Source: Brevibacillus_H ginsengisoli
GTDB lineage: Bacteria > Bacillota > Bacilli > Brevibacillales > Brevibacillaceae
Assembly: GCF_050113715.1 (NCBI RefSeq)
Contig: NZ_JBNJQR010000002.1
Coordinates: 558,001-622,000, forward strand
Length of the DNA: 64,000 nucleotides
Direction of reading: 5' to 3'
Shown here in pieces: positions 1 through 9,147 of this stretch (positions are counted from its first letter, which is position 1; each line of letters begins with the position of its first letter). Made by a program: the position numbers and the translations under genes. The notes under the pieces are model-generated. The model was given only the letters and a program-made list of their open reading frames with translations. It was not told the DNA's origin and searched no databases.

Positions 1-1207
1 TCATGACCAGATGGTTCCCTCGTCTTTCGCTCTTCATGTCGATTGTTTTGCTTTGGCCCGAATATTTAATCGCATTGTCAAGTAAAATCAGCAGAATTTG
101 TTCCAGATGATTGGGTTTGATTCGAATGAGTAGACCTTCACTATCCTTTAAATCTTTCGTAATCGTGAACTCCGGATGCAAGAGACTCATGTTCAAGACT
201 AATTTTTCGATAATTGGTGTTGGGTTCACTGGCTGTGCGTCGCTGAAGGTTGTTGGTTTCTCGGAACGGCTAAGTTCCAAAAGCTCCAAAACAATCAGTT
301 TAAGCCTCTTGGTCTCTTCCAGCGCCATAGTCAAGGATTCACTCAAGATTACTGGATCTTCTTTTCCCCACCGGTTTAAAAGTGACAAATGCCCTTCAAT
401 GATGGCAATCGGTGTGCGTAGTTCGTGGGAAGCGTCTTCGACAAACTGCTTTTGCTGTTGAAAGGAATGTTCCAAACGATCCATCATCTCGTTGAATATC
501 GAGGCAAGTTCACTAATTTCATCTCGATTTGCAAAAAAATTGACCCGAAGCGCCAAACCCTCATCTCGTTTGTTGCGAATTTCACGCATGGTTTCCGTCA
601 TCATTTTGATTGGTCTTAACAGCTGCCGAGAAATCACGTAACCGCCCACTCCACTGATCAAGACAGAACCAATGCCTGCAACCAGCAACAAATACATGAT
701 GATCCGGTTCAACTCATCAAACTCTTCCATACTGCGTGAAATCTCTACCGTACCCCTAAACCTGCCGACAGCGATGGGATTGCGAACCACCAGAAGATGC
801 TGCGAATCATAGTGGAAACTACCTGTTTCCAAATGTGTGACGGCTCGAGGCTTGACTACTTCCGGTTCTATCAGATTTGAAATCTGAACCAGTGCAGCTC
901 CATTTTCATCTAATATGCGGACCATCTGATGCTTATGGTTAAGGGTTGTGAGAAAATCCTTGCTTTTGGCAAGCTCTGTTAAAAATGGTTGATCGGTGTC
1001 CTTAAAATACGCCTTCACCTCATTGCTCGTCTGAACCACACGATTGACCTCTTGATTGTATAACCATCCATTAATCACAACGTACTGAAGCGTGTTGTAG
1101 CCGATGAAACAGAACAACAGAAACGCGGACGACCAAATCGTCAACTTCCAAGAGATTGGGAGTCTCTCAAGGGACGGTATATACTGTGGCGTAGAATATC
1201 GTTTCAT
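1..1207 (-). CDS. Sensor histidine kinase, partial (C-terminus beyond window)
   Basis: Membrane sensor kinase partner of the adjacent response regulator. The 402 residues visible show a first membrane segment at about 26-45, an extracytoplasmic sensor region of about 120 residues, a second membrane segment at about 168-190, a HAMP linker, and a HisKA domain with the phospho-accepting His261 in SHELRTPI. The N box begins as DNAIKYS near residue 377, so the ATP-binding G boxes lie outside the window. The ATG overlaps the regulator stop codon as ATGA, showing translational coupling. The architecture resembles the ArlS/CssS/YkoH group; the stimulus cannot be read from the sequence. A complete kinase would need roughly 60-80 further residues. 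Confidence 0.93.
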   Translation of the reverse strand, partial: MKRYSTPQYIPSLERLPISWKLTIWSSAFLLFCFIGYNTLQYVVINGWLYNQEVNRVVQTSNEVKAYFKDTDQPFLTELAKSKDFLTTLNHKHQMVRILDENGAALVQISNLIEPEVVKPRAVTHLETGSFHYDSQHLLVVRNPIAVGRFRGTVEISRSMEEFDELNRIIMYLLLVAGIGSVLISGVGGYVISRQLLRPIKMMTETMREIRNKRDEGLALRVNFFANRDEISELASIFNEMMDRLEHSFQQQKQFVEDASHELRTPIAIIEGHLSLLNRWGKEDPVILSESLTMALEETKRLKLIVLELLELSRSEKPTTFSDAQPVNPTPIIEKLVLNMSLLHPEFTITKDLKDSEGLLIRIKPNHLEQILLILLDNAIKYSGQSKTIDMKSERRGNHLVM

Positions 1208-1884
1208 TCCCTCATCACATAGCCAATTCCGCGAACGGTCTGAATGTGTCCGTCTTCTACTGGAGACTTTAGTTTATTGCGCAAGTAACGGATGTAGACG
1301 TCCACAATGTTGGTTTCGACTGTCGTATCATATCCCCACACTTGCTCCAGCAGCACCTCTCGCGACAACACCCGATTCACATTATTCATCAAAGCGTACA
1401 ACAACTCATACTCCGTTTTGGTCAACTCAACTGGTTCGTCATCCACTGTTACGATACGTGATTCCGGATCCAGGACCACATTTTTAAACTTCATGAGCTG
1501 GGCAACTGATTGCTCCTCAAGATTTTCCGTTCTTCTCAGGATCGAACGTATACGCGCCAGTAGCTCTTCAATGGCAAAAGGCTTGGGGATATAATCATCT
1601 GCGCCACTATCCAGTCCTGACACCCGGTCAATGACGCTGTCTCGCGCCGTTAAAATGATGATCGGCGTTTGTTTCACACTCCGAATCCGGCGGCATATCT
1701 CAAAGCCGTTGAGGTTAGGCAACATGACGTCAAGGATGATTAGTTCCCACTCTTCTTGCAAAGCCTTCTCCAATCCATCCCGACCCTCAGGCACGGTCGT
1801 GACCTGGAACCCATCATGCTGAAGTTCAAGCTCAATGAATCGCGCTAAATTTTTTTCATCTTCAATTAACAATATGGACTTCAT
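1204..1884 (-). CDS. OmpR/ArlR-family response regulator
   Basis: DNA-binding response regulator of 226 residues. The receiver domain (about 1-115) carries the acidic pair in LLIEDE, the phospho-acceptor Asp52 in LDVMLPN, Thr79 in LTARD and Lys101 in PKPF. A winged-helix Trans_reg_C domain follows, with the recognition region near VWGYDTTVETNIVDVYI. The start is placed at the ATG giving MKSILLIEDE because the family normally begins a few residues before the first beta strand; an in-frame GTG 36 bases upstream would add 12 unusual residues. It is first in a two-gene operon with the overlapping kinase gene and lies 99 bases downstream of mrfB. Closest in style to ArlR/YkoG; the target genes are unknown. 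Confidence 0.95.
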   Translation of the reverse strand: MKSILLIEDEKNLARFIELELQHDGFQVTTVPEGRDGLEKALQEEWELIILDVMLPNLNGFEICRRIRSVKQTPIIILTARDSVIDRVSGLDSGADDYIPKPFAIEELLARIRSILRRTENLEEQSVAQLMKFKNVVLDPESRIVTVDDEPVELTKTEYELLYALMNNVNRVLSREVLLEQVWGYDTTVETNIVDVYIRYLRNKLKSPVEDGHIQTVRGIGYVMRE

Positions 1885-1982
1885 TTCACGACCAACTCTT
1901 TTGTGTAATTTAGCGTTCACAACCCTTGATAGTTGTAACTTTTCCCATTAGACAAAAAGAAATACTTCCCAACTTCAGGCAG

Positions 1983-3290
1983 TCAGAAAGTAAGCTGATC
2001 ATTTATCTTAGTATGGTTGATTTTCTTTTCCAGTCGTTCCAATCGTTTGCGGTATTCGGCAAGCTCATTATTTGCTTTTTTCCGAAGCAATTGTCCTTTT
2101 TTCTTGACGAGTTCCATACCCTTTAACGTGTAAGCTAGGGCCTTTTCATAATCCTTTAGTTGATGTTCATAGATTTTGGCCGCTTCGATATAAATCACAT
2201 CGGGTAACTGGTGATTCTCCTCTATCGCTTCTTCCCAAAGACGCAAGGCTTCACGCCATTGATTCTGTTTTTTGTATAGAAGTCCCAAGGCTAGCTTGGC
2301 TTTGCCTCTCAGGAAATGATCGGTTCGGGCAACCCTATGGTATTTGTCCATGGCGATAGCTTCAGCGCCTACCGCTTCGAACCATCTCGCCAACTCAAAG
2401 CTCTCTATTACAGAAACCTCCTCATTTCCCTTACCGAGTAGCATATGAGAGATGTGAATATAAAGGGAAATCAGCGAAAGAACGTCCACCTCATTATGAA
2501 TCAGTACCCCTTCTATAATGGACGGATCTTGATTGGCCAGAAAGTCAAAGTACAAAATAGGCGCCATATAACCCGGCACATCATGATCACGTACAATGCC
2601 CAGCTTAGCTTGCTCAATCAAGGAAAGACGGCAAGATTCCAGTTCACCCTTCCATAACCGTCTCGCTCCATGCAACAAATCGTAATGACCAAACGCAGGG
2701 AGTTCAGGAACGGAATGGCGAACCAAGGTATGCCTAGTTTTGACTTGTGGCCAGTCGAATGATTTCCCGTTAAAGGTAACTAAATCCTTACTGACCCGCA
2801 CATCGTCAAGAAACGATTGATACAATACAGCCTCCGCATGCGGTTGGGCAAGGAAATGTTGACGGACAATCACTTCATTCTGTTCAAAGCGACTATACCC
2901 TAAGAGAAATATCGTATTTCCCGCTCCACCGTGTAATCCCGTCGTCTCCGTATCGAAGAATAACAGATTAGTCGCCTTCTTACCTGCTGTGGACAGTGGG
3001 TGTTCCAAGCCTGCCTTGTCCCAAGCATCGATTACCTCGCCCAGTTGCTCAAACGCATAACGTCCATGTCTAGTTGTGATCGGATAGCGAACCTCTCGCA
3101 CCATGACATATTCGTCAGATGAACCATACGGAGTCGCATTCAGTTTGGACCATTCTTCAAGAAAAGGAATTTCTTGAACCGACGTCTCAGTTGTCTCTGC
3201 TGTCTCAGTCTCGTCCGCTTGATCGAACTGCCGCATATTCTCCAGGCTCATATGTCCCTTCATTCGTTGCAGCTTGTTTTTAAGAGACAT
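1983..3290 (-). CDS. mrfB: MrfB/YprB-type DEDDh 3'-5' exonuclease with TPR tail
   Basis: Predicted exonuclease of the mitomycin-C repair pathway described in Bacillus subtilis (MrfA/MrfB, formerly YprA/YprB), which acts on mitomycin adducts independently of UvrABC. The 435-residue protein has an RNase H-like exonuclease core starting with DTETTG at about residues 113-118, a second acidic motif in VTFNGKSFDWPQ and a third in HNEVDVLSL. A C-terminal region of tetratricopeptide-like helices follows from about residue 300. The start is an ATG with GGTGGAGGAG just upstream; it lies inside the 3' end of mrfA, an 11-base overlap that implies coupled translation. An in-frame ATG seven codons earlier lacks a comparable ribosome site. 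Confidence 0.93.
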   Translation of the reverse strand: MSLKNKLQRMKGHMSLENMRQFDQADETETAETTETSVQEIPFLEEWSKLNATPYGSSDEYVMVREVRYPITTRHGRYAFEQLGEVIDAWDKAGLEHPLSTAGKKATNLLFFDTETTGLHGGAGNTIFLLGYSRFEQNEVIVRQHFLAQPHAEAVLYQSFLDDVRVSKDLVTFNGKSFDWPQVKTRHTLVRHSVPELPAFGHYDLLHGARRLWKGELESCRLSLIEQAKLGIVRDHDVPGYMAPILYFDFLANQDPSIIEGVLIHNEVDVLSLISLYIHISHMLLGKGNEEVSVIESFELARWFEAVGAEAIAMDKYHRVARTDHFLRGKAKLALGLLYKKQNQWREALRLWEEAIEENHQLPDVIYIEAAKIYEHQLKDYEKALAYTLKGMELVKKKGQLLRKKANNELAEYRKRLERLEKKINHTKINDQLTF

Positions 3291-5562
3291 AAGCTCCTCC
3301 ACCTTGGGCAACCCGAAGTAAAGATAACGTCAATTCTTTCCCGTCCTCTTCAATCGTTCCTACACAAGAAGGACAACCCGAACCACAAGGGCATGAACAG
3401 ATCAAATTCTCGGCTTGATTCAGAATCGTGTTCATTTCCTGATACACTTGTTCGCTCAGTCCGATCCCGCCAGGATAACGGTCATAGAAGAAGATCGTCG
3501 GCTGACCCGAATGAACGGCCTTCCGCTGGGCGATGACATGCAGATCGGCAGGGTCACACATAACGAACAACGGAGCTACGTGCTGCAAGACATGCGCAAG
3601 GCCGATGAGACCACGCTCAACCTCTTCTTTTCCCATCGATTGAAGCGAGCTCTCGGCAAAATGAATCCAGGCCGCATTCGTGTGCAATTCCTCCTCAGGT
3701 AGGTGGATGGGGCCAGAGCCAATGTTTTCGTGCGTTTCGAATTTTATCTTTTTAAAAATCGTCGCCATGGCATGTACCGAGACTTCTCCATAGGCAAATT
3801 CCGTCCCCTGAACGGCTTTGGATTGATCCTCTTCCAGCACCTTCAGCTGAACGGCAAGGTTCGCGTCCGTGTAATAATCGACCTGAACCTCTCGTACATA
3901 CGCTTTTTTCTCTTCATAATCCAGCTTTTCCACCTGGAATTGAGTTCCTTGGTGCAAATAAATGGCTTCCTCATGCAACAAGGTAAGTGAACTGAATCGA
4001 TCCATCTCGCCAATCACGCGCTCGTTTCCACGCTCCGTAATGTCGATAATCACAACATTTTCCTGAGACGCGGAGCGCAAGCTGATGTTATGAGCAGGGA
4101 ATGAATCGTTCATCCAGAACCACTTGCCCTTGGAATAATGAAGAACCTGCTCTTCCGTTAAGAATTCCAGGATTTCCGTGATCTCCACTTGCCCGAATTG
4201 ATCCCCCTTCGCAAAGGGCAATTCATACGCCGCACACTTCAAATGATCCACAAGAATAATCAGATTATCCTGGTTGATGCGCGCCGATTCCGGGCTGCGG
4301 TTAAAGAAATACTCGGGATGTGAAATCACATACTGATCAATCGGGGTAGAGCTGCCGACCAATACGACCGCAGACTCCCCATGCCGTCTTCCAGCCCGTC
4401 CCGCTTGCTGCCAGGTACTCGCCACCGACCCAGGATACCCCGTAATAACACAAGCCTGTAGCTGTCCGATATCTACACCTAATTCAAGCGCATTCGTACT
4501 GACTACGCCCATAATGTCGCCCTGACGCAACCCCCGCTCAATTTCTCTGCGTTGACTTGGCAGATACCCCCCTCGGTACCCTTGAATCGTTTTGGGTCCA
4601 AGTTTGTGCCGTATCAATTCTTGCAAGTACTTCAGCAATATCTCCACCCGCACCCTGCTACGAGCAAAAAGAATCGTCTGAATGCCGTTCGCGAGAAACT
4701 TCTCCGTAATATCGCGGGCTTCCAGTGTAGCACTCCGCCGAATATTCAATTGCTGATTAACTACCGGAGGGTTATAAAACAAGAAGTGTTTCTTGCCGGA
4801 TGGAGCCCCGTTGTTATCGACCAGCTCCATCGGTTCCTCGGTAAGCTTTTGAGCAAGCTCCTTGGGGTTGGCAATGGTTGCGGACGTGCAGATAAACTGT
4901 GGGTTGGTGCCATAATAGTTGCAAATACGTTTTAACCTGCGAATGACATTGGCGACATGGCTACCAAACACTCCGCGATATGTATGAAGCTCATCAATGA
5001 CGATAAATTGCAGATGTTCAAAAAAAGATACCCACTTCGTATGGTGCGGCAAAATAGCTGAATGGAGCATATCCGGATTGGTAATGACGATATTGCCCGC
5101 CTTGCGAACCATTTGACGAATATTGGCTGGCGTGTCCCCATCATAGGTTTCGGATTTGATCGACAATCCCATTTCATTCACCAATTCGTGCAATTCGCTC
5201 TTCTGATCCTGCGCCAATGCTTTGGTCGGAAACAAATAGAGCGCGCGAGCTTGCGGATTCTCCGTCAAAGTTTGTAGGATCGGCAAGTGGTAGCACATGC
5301 TTTTACCAGATGCGGTTGGGGTTACGGCTACGATATTCTTGCCTTCACGGATCAATCGATATGCCGTTTCCTGATGGGTATATAAAGAAGGAATCCCCCT
5401 GTTGGCTAGAGTCTTGCGAATCCGTTCGTCCATCTGCTGTGGAAACGGAACCGATTGCGCCTCTCGAGGGGGAATGGTCATCCAATGGCTAATATTCTTC
5501 ATAAAGCGCTTGTCTTCGCGCAGTTGTTCCAGTATTTCTCCAAGTGATTGTTTCAATTGCAT
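3280..5562 (-). CDS. mrfA: MrfA/YprA-type DEXH helicase with zinc-binding C-terminus
   Basis: Superfamily 2 DNA helicase of the Hrq1-related MrfA family, 760 residues against about 750 in B. subtilis. Visible motifs are Walker A TPTASGKS (81-88), the DELH box (190-193), CTSATI (motif III), and motif VI QQAGRAGRRHGES. The DUF1998-type C-terminal domain ends with a four-cysteine cluster, CSCPCGSGCPSC, which in MrfA binds zinc. In B. subtilis MrfA unwinds DNA in the mitomycin-damage pathway with the MrfB exonuclease; the same order and an 11-base overlap with mrfB are seen here. The ATG is preceded by GGGAGAGGGTGA. The divergent neighbour starts 143 bases away. Confidence 0.95.
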   Translation of the reverse strand: MQLKQSLGEILEQLREDKRFMKNISHWMTIPPREAQSVPFPQQMDERIRKTLANRGIPSLYTHQETAYRLIREGKNIVAVTPTASGKSMCYHLPILQTLTENPQARALYLFPTKALAQDQKSELHELVNEMGLSIKSETYDGDTPANIRQMVRKAGNIVITNPDMLHSAILPHHTKWVSFFEHLQFIVIDELHTYRGVFGSHVANVIRRLKRICNYYGTNPQFICTSATIANPKELAQKLTEEPMELVDNNGAPSGKKHFLFYNPPVVNQQLNIRRSATLEARDITEKFLANGIQTILFARSRVRVEILLKYLQELIRHKLGPKTIQGYRGGYLPSQRREIERGLRQGDIMGVVSTNALELGVDIGQLQACVITGYPGSVASTWQQAGRAGRRHGESAVVLVGSSTPIDQYVISHPEYFFNRSPESARINQDNLIILVDHLKCAAYELPFAKGDQFGQVEITEILEFLTEEQVLHYSKGKWFWMNDSFPAHNISLRSASQENVVIIDITERGNERVIGEMDRFSSLTLLHEEAIYLHQGTQFQVEKLDYEEKKAYVREVQVDYYTDANLAVQLKVLEEDQSKAVQGTEFAYGEVSVHAMATIFKKIKFETHENIGSGPIHLPEEELHTNAAWIHFAESSLQSMGKEEVERGLIGLAHVLQHVAPLFVMCDPADLHVIAQRKAVHSGQPTIFFYDRYPGGIGLSEQVYQEMNTILNQAENLICSCPCGSGCPSCVGTIEEDGKELTLSLLRVAQGGGAYVS

Positions 5563-5704
5563 GCGATCACCCTCTCCCTTCTATTGTACGAATGGGCGTT
5601 CGCTTTGTAAATGTGTTTGTGTTTCGGCTTACCACCTGTTTCTCGTATCATTAAGCGGAACTGTTGCTAAACTAATGAAACCAATAAGATGTGGGGTGAC
5701 GATA

Positions 5705-6268
5705 ATGATTAAGTTGAGCTTCTTCACCATAACTTTCGTGCTATTCCATTTTTTAGCTTCATCCGGTCTAGTGGTGTTTGCCGAAGCACGAGATAAAACA
5801 GTGACAGCAGAAGTAGAATTTCGGGTCATAGGGGCACAAGAAAATCAGATAGGTGCGATGGTTCCCAATGCACGAATATTAATTGTAGACAACAAAGGAA
5901 ATTTACTACGTTCTGGGTTAACAAATAAGGATGGAATATGGCGAGTGCTGATCACTACTGAGATTGACCCTCGATTTACAATGGTAGAGAAAATGAGTAC
6001 GGTAACAGCCATAACGATTGCGAATGGTTTTAATGAAGCCATTATTTTCGATGTCCCTGTAAAAAGTGATGCTGTTCAAGTGATCGTATTAAGCCCTCTA
6101 AAAAGGAACTCTCGAAATGAACCAACTTATTCACTGGGCATGCTCCATCGGCTGACTGTAATTCCTTTGATTGATACCTACGCGAAACAGGCTGGGCTTA
6201 TTAGAGTGAATTCAATTGAAGGAGATCCAGATTCGCCGCATTGGAGTCCTACCTTTGGAAAACCATAA
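5705..6268 (+). CDS. Secreted protein of unknown function
   Basis: I do not recognise a specific family. The 187-residue product opens with MIKLSFFTIT and a hydrophobic stretch ending near VVFAEA, a clear Sec signal peptide. The mature part begins with a beta-rich region (VPNARILIVDNKGNLL and SGLTNKDGIWRV) that resembles carboxypeptidase-regulatory or CNA-B-like Ig folds, which often occur in surface proteins; the last 40 residues have no obvious fold. The frame stays open about 300 bases further upstream, but that extension runs antisense inside mrfA, and the ATG at the signal peptide has a GGGGTGA ribosome site. It is monocistronic, divergent from mrfA and convergent with the GNAT gene, with only 6 bases between their stops. 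Confidence 0.8.
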   Translation: MIKLSFFTITFVLFHFLASSGLVVFAEARDKTVTAEVEFRVIGAQENQIGAMVPNARILIVDNKGNLLRSGLTNKDGIWRVLITTEIDPRFTMVEKMSTVTAITIANGFNEAIIFDVPVKSDAVQVIVLSPLKRNSRNEPTYSLGMLHRLTVIPLIDTYAKQAGLIRVNSIEGDPDSPHWSPTFGKP

Positions 6269-6274
6269 TTGGTT

Positions 6275-6838
6275 TTATTTATCCCCCCGATTTTTATGAT
6301 AAATCAAGAAGTCCGTCCATTTATCATTTTCATAGCTAAACGCTTTTCTTTCGCATTCAAAGTTGAATCCAGCTTTTTCAGCAAGTAGAATCGAGGGATG
6401 ATTGTCGGTATTAATATGCAATTCAATCCTGTGGAAATTAAAATCAGTGAAGAAACCTTCCGTTGCGGCAACTACGCTCTCTCTTCCATAACCCTTTCTC
6501 CAAAACTGGTTGTGAATCGAGTACCCCATCATGCCCCAATGGTAATCCATCCTGAGTATCGTAAAAACCTCAATCTTCCCGACGTTCACTCCATCGTCTT
6601 GGCGGAATATTCCAAGGTTATACATTTTATCTTCTTTTGCCGATTGGTTGTAACCATTGATCCGGTTGGTAAACCATTCTTCCGTATAGGTGAACATATT
6701 GGAAGGACGACCATCATCGTATTTATGCTGTGATGGCAATCGATGATCAAACTGTTGATACCAGTTGGGATAGTCCTCGTGGTTATAGGGGCGTAGGATT
6801 AATCGGTCAGTCTTTATCTCAAAGTTGATAAAGTCCAA
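6275..6838 (-). CDS. GNAT acetyltransferase, RimJ/RimL type
   Basis: Predicted acetyl-CoA-dependent N-acetyltransferase of the Acetyltransf_3 group, 187 residues. It starts with the characteristic ETDRLILRPY-like strand (KTDRLILRPYNHEDY) and contains the acetyl-CoA loop in NQFWRKGYGRESV, followed by HRIELHINTDNHPSILLAEKAGF, the usual C-terminal signature. Substrate cannot be predicted; relatives modify ribosomal protein N-termini, amino groups of small metabolites or antibiotics. The start codon is TTG, chosen because a GGGGGGAG ribosome site sits 6 bases upstream and no ATG is suitably placed. It stands alone, ending 6 bases from the convergent secreted-protein gene. Confidence 0.88.
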   Translation of the reverse strand: MDFINFEIKTDRLILRPYNHEDYPNWYQQFDHRLPSQHKYDDGRPSNMFTYTEEWFTNRINGYNQSAKEDKMYNLGIFRQDDGVNVGKIEVFTILRMDYHWGMMGYSIHNQFWRKGYGRESVVAATEGFFTDFNFHRIELHINTDNHPSILLAEKAGFNFECERKAFSYENDKWTDFLIYHKNRGDK

Positions 6839-6910
6839 CTTGATCTCCCCCCAATTAAAGTAGTTTGTAACGATCGTATTGAGATGTTACCACACAGGTA
6901 AGCTATAACT

Positions 6911-6945
6911 AAAGAGAGACTCGGTTTTAAATAACCAAGCCTCTT
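6911..6945 (-). terminator. Terminator of the first ECF operon
   Basis: Inverted repeat with arms at 6915-6926 and 6933-6944 and a six-base loop. On the minus strand all 12 pairs can form if two G-U pairs are allowed, while the plus-strand copy has two mismatches. It lies about 60 bases past the stop of the anti-sigma gene. The tail is only moderately U-rich. Confidence 0.6.
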
Positions 6946-7002
6946 TAGGTTCATGATTTTGGCATGAGCTCTCTGGTGGCTGTCCTTTTCTTCTCGGTAT
7001 TT

Positions 7003-8580
7003 CTACCTTACGAGTTCGCCTGTTAGAGCATCAACAAAATAGAGCGGTTCATCATGATAATAGATGTGATAAACCAGACGAGGCTCAGCTTTTTCGGAAC
7101 CAGGCCTTTGTTTGTAGATGTATGCAAGCTGAAGTGGTCTGCTCGCAAGATATCGGGCGATCGCTTTATCTACCGACATAGCCTTGCTTCGATCCGGTAA
7201 AGCTTGCGCTACCTCCCGTGTTAGAGTGGAATTCAACCCTACGAGCTTCTTCTTCTTAACATCGAAATGTACCGCGTAACTGTGATCAATCACCGGAAGT
7301 CCCTGATAGGATTTATAAAACACATAGGTCTCTACATCCCCCGCTCTCTTCACTGTTCCAAGCAGTAACTCGGACGTATCAGGGGTTATATATGCTTGAA
7401 GTTGTCTTGCTACTTCTTTTACCTGTTCCTGATCAGGCCTGGACACCACATCTTCTTTCCCAGTGTATTGTCCGTTTTCATAATCAAGAACCTCACCTGT
7501 ATCCTCCCTCACAGTCAACCGAACCGAATTCTGGTTGCCATTCTCCAGCACAAACTCGCGAACACCATCCCCCGCATGAACCCTGATTGGTGCATCGATG
7601 GATACACCCCATTCTTGTAATAAGGTCTTCGCTTCATCCTCAGTCCGAACGGTTAGCTTCTTCCCACCGGGTGTGACAGGAATCGGCGACATGTTAGCCA
7701 GGCTCCAATCTGGATGGTATCGGTAGGTTTTCCACACCTGTCCGTTTTCGGCATCGATATCGCCTGAAATAGGAAAAACGTATTGAAGTCGCCCTTCCCC
7801 CTCCGAATACACCAGCTGCGCATTCTGCCCAAAGATTTGGACTGCCTTGTTCTTCGGTATGGCTTTGGACGGATGCAGAAATGTCAAACCCGTCAGATCA
7901 TTTGTCTGCACAGTACTTCGCTGCGGTTTCCCCGATTTGTCCAACGTTACCGAATAGCTGTCTGTAAGAATGGGGATATTGTTTACCATTCTATTCATCA
8001 CGACGTAATCATTTTCGAGATTGGATAGCATTCGATTCACCTGATAATGAGTAGCATCTTCTCCTGCTACCTCCTGCAGATAAGTCATCGCCTGAGTGAA
8101 TACAGGATAATCAGATGGTTGTACTTTTGATGAGACAATGACCGTTCGAGTGGAAGGTACTGACTTCTCAGTAGGTTTGCTGATCGCTTCTTCCGTAGTT
8201 TGACGCTCCTCTTTCTGTACAGAAGGCAACATTGGTTTCACGGGTTTCGTCTGCTCCAAACTTGGAACAGTCGGTTTTGGCAGTTGCTCCTGACTATTTG
8301 ACAGTGGAATATGATAAGAAGATAACGGTGTCTTAGCTGGAGCAGGTTGTTCTTTTTGTATCTGACCTGCCATCATATACAAGCCAAAAGCAGAGGCCAA
8401 CATTGCAGTTACCACACCTGTTTTCAAAGAGAAGGTGAGCAGTCTCTTGGATTTGCCTATTTGATTGGTCTCCTGATCCAGCACGTTTCGTAATCGCTCG
8501 ACAAACTCCTCGCGCGGTGGCGAACTTTTTTGCAGTTTTCTCAGTCTGTTCAGAAGTTCATGTTCACTTTGCCAATCCAC
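7003..8580 (-). CDS. Membrane anti-sigma protein with large PepSY/YcdB-like outer domain
   Basis: Likely anti-sigma factor for the ECF sigma encoded just upstream, whose stop it overlaps by 17 bases. The 525 residues comprise a short charged cytoplasmic segment (about 1-45), one transmembrane helix at about 48-70 (LKTGVVTAMLASAFGLYMM), a proline/threonine-rich linker to about residue 150, and a long extracytoplasmic part. The latter contains repeated PepSY/YcdB-YcdC-like segments such as FYKSYQGLPVIDHSYAVHFD and ends with YFVDALTGELVR. No HxxxCxxC zinc motif is present in the cytoplasmic part, unlike the second anti-sigma in this window. The start is GTG with GGGGGGAG 7 bases upstream. Role inferred from position and topology. 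Confidence 0.78.
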   Translation of the reverse strand: MDWQSEHELLNRLRKLQKSSPPREEFVERLRNVLDQETNQIGKSKRLLTFSLKTGVVTAMLASAFGLYMMAGQIQKEQPAPAKTPLSSYHIPLSNSQEQLPKPTVPSLEQTKPVKPMLPSVQKEERQTTEEAISKPTEKSVPSTRTVIVSSKVQPSDYPVFTQAMTYLQEVAGEDATHYQVNRMLSNLENDYVVMNRMVNNIPILTDSYSVTLDKSGKPQRSTVQTNDLTGLTFLHPSKAIPKNKAVQIFGQNAQLVYSEGEGRLQYVFPISGDIDAENGQVWKTYRYHPDWSLANMSPIPVTPGGKKLTVRTEDEAKTLLQEWGVSIDAPIRVHAGDGVREFVLENGNQNSVRLTVREDTGEVLDYENGQYTGKEDVVSRPDQEQVKEVARQLQAYITPDTSELLLGTVKRAGDVETYVFYKSYQGLPVIDHSYAVHFDVKKKKLVGLNSTLTREVAQALPDRSKAMSVDKAIARYLASRPLQLAYIYKQRPGSEKAEPRLVYHIYYHDEPLYFVDALTGELVR

Positions 8581-9106
8581 TATACAGCTCCCCCCTCACT
8601 GTTTTTGATAATTTCGTATGTAATAGCTTTAGCGCCCGATGCATGGTCGTTTTCACATTGGCCTCGGAACACCCCAGACTTTCTGCTGTTTCCCTTACGC
8701 TATACTCCTTGATTCCACGCAGGATGACAACCATCCGGTACCGAGGAGGAAGCGTCTGAATGGCAGCGATTAACTCCTGCTCCACTTCCTTGCTCTCGGC
8801 TTCCTTTTCCGGGTTCCCTTCAGTAGCCGTCATCATGAAGGATATCCAGTTACCAGAAAGAATTTGCTGCCATTTTCTTTTTCGATAATGATTCATCGCC
8901 GCATTCTTGGCGATGGCAAACAGCCAGGTTTTCACGTCGGACCGCGCTTCAAACCGATCCAGAGAGTGTATGACACGCACAAAAACCTCCTGCGTCAAAT
9001 CTTCGGCGTCATTCTGGTTTCCGGTAAAATATAAAAGAAACTGGTACACGTCGTGGTGATGTCTCTCGTACATCCACATGACCTGCTGTTTTTGGTCGCC
9101 GTACAC
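8564..9106 (-). CDS. ECF RNA polymerase sigma factor
   Basis: Extracytoplasmic-function sigma factor of 180 residues. Region 2 includes the helix YFTGNQNDAEDLTQEVFVRVI and the promoter-melting segment DVKTWLFAIAKNAAMNHYRKRK; region 4 carries LPPRYRMVVILRGIKEYSV and the HTH ETAESLGCSEANVKTTMHRA. The start is GTG with a perfect-looking GGGGGAGGAG 5 bases upstream, better than any ATG. It is the third gene of a four-gene minus-strand run (two secreted proteins, sigma, anti-sigma) with gaps of 27 and 41 bases and a 17-base overlap. It most likely directs its own operon; the regulon is unknown. Assignment to a named B. subtilis sigma is not possible by eye. Confidence 0.92.
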   Translation of the reverse strand: MYGDQKQQVMWMYERHHHDVYQFLLYFTGNQNDAEDLTQEVFVRVIHSLDRFEARSDVKTWLFAIAKNAAMNHYRKRKWQQILSGNWISFMMTATEGNPEKEAESKEVEQELIAAIQTLPPRYRMVVILRGIKEYSVRETAESLGCSEANVKTTMHRALKLLHTKLSKTVRGELYSGLAK

Positions 9107-9147
9107 AGAGGCTCCTCCCCCTCCCTTGATGTCATTCGTGTGTCCGT

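Noticed and set aside
1104..1487. A 127-codon plus-strand frame
   Set aside because: It is antisense to the kinase and response-regulator genes, which show clear domain motifs; no family resemblance.
5402..5704. An upstream extension of the secreted-protein frame by 101 codons
   Set aside because: It lies antisense inside mrfA, lacks a ribosome site, and would remove the signal peptide from the N-terminus.
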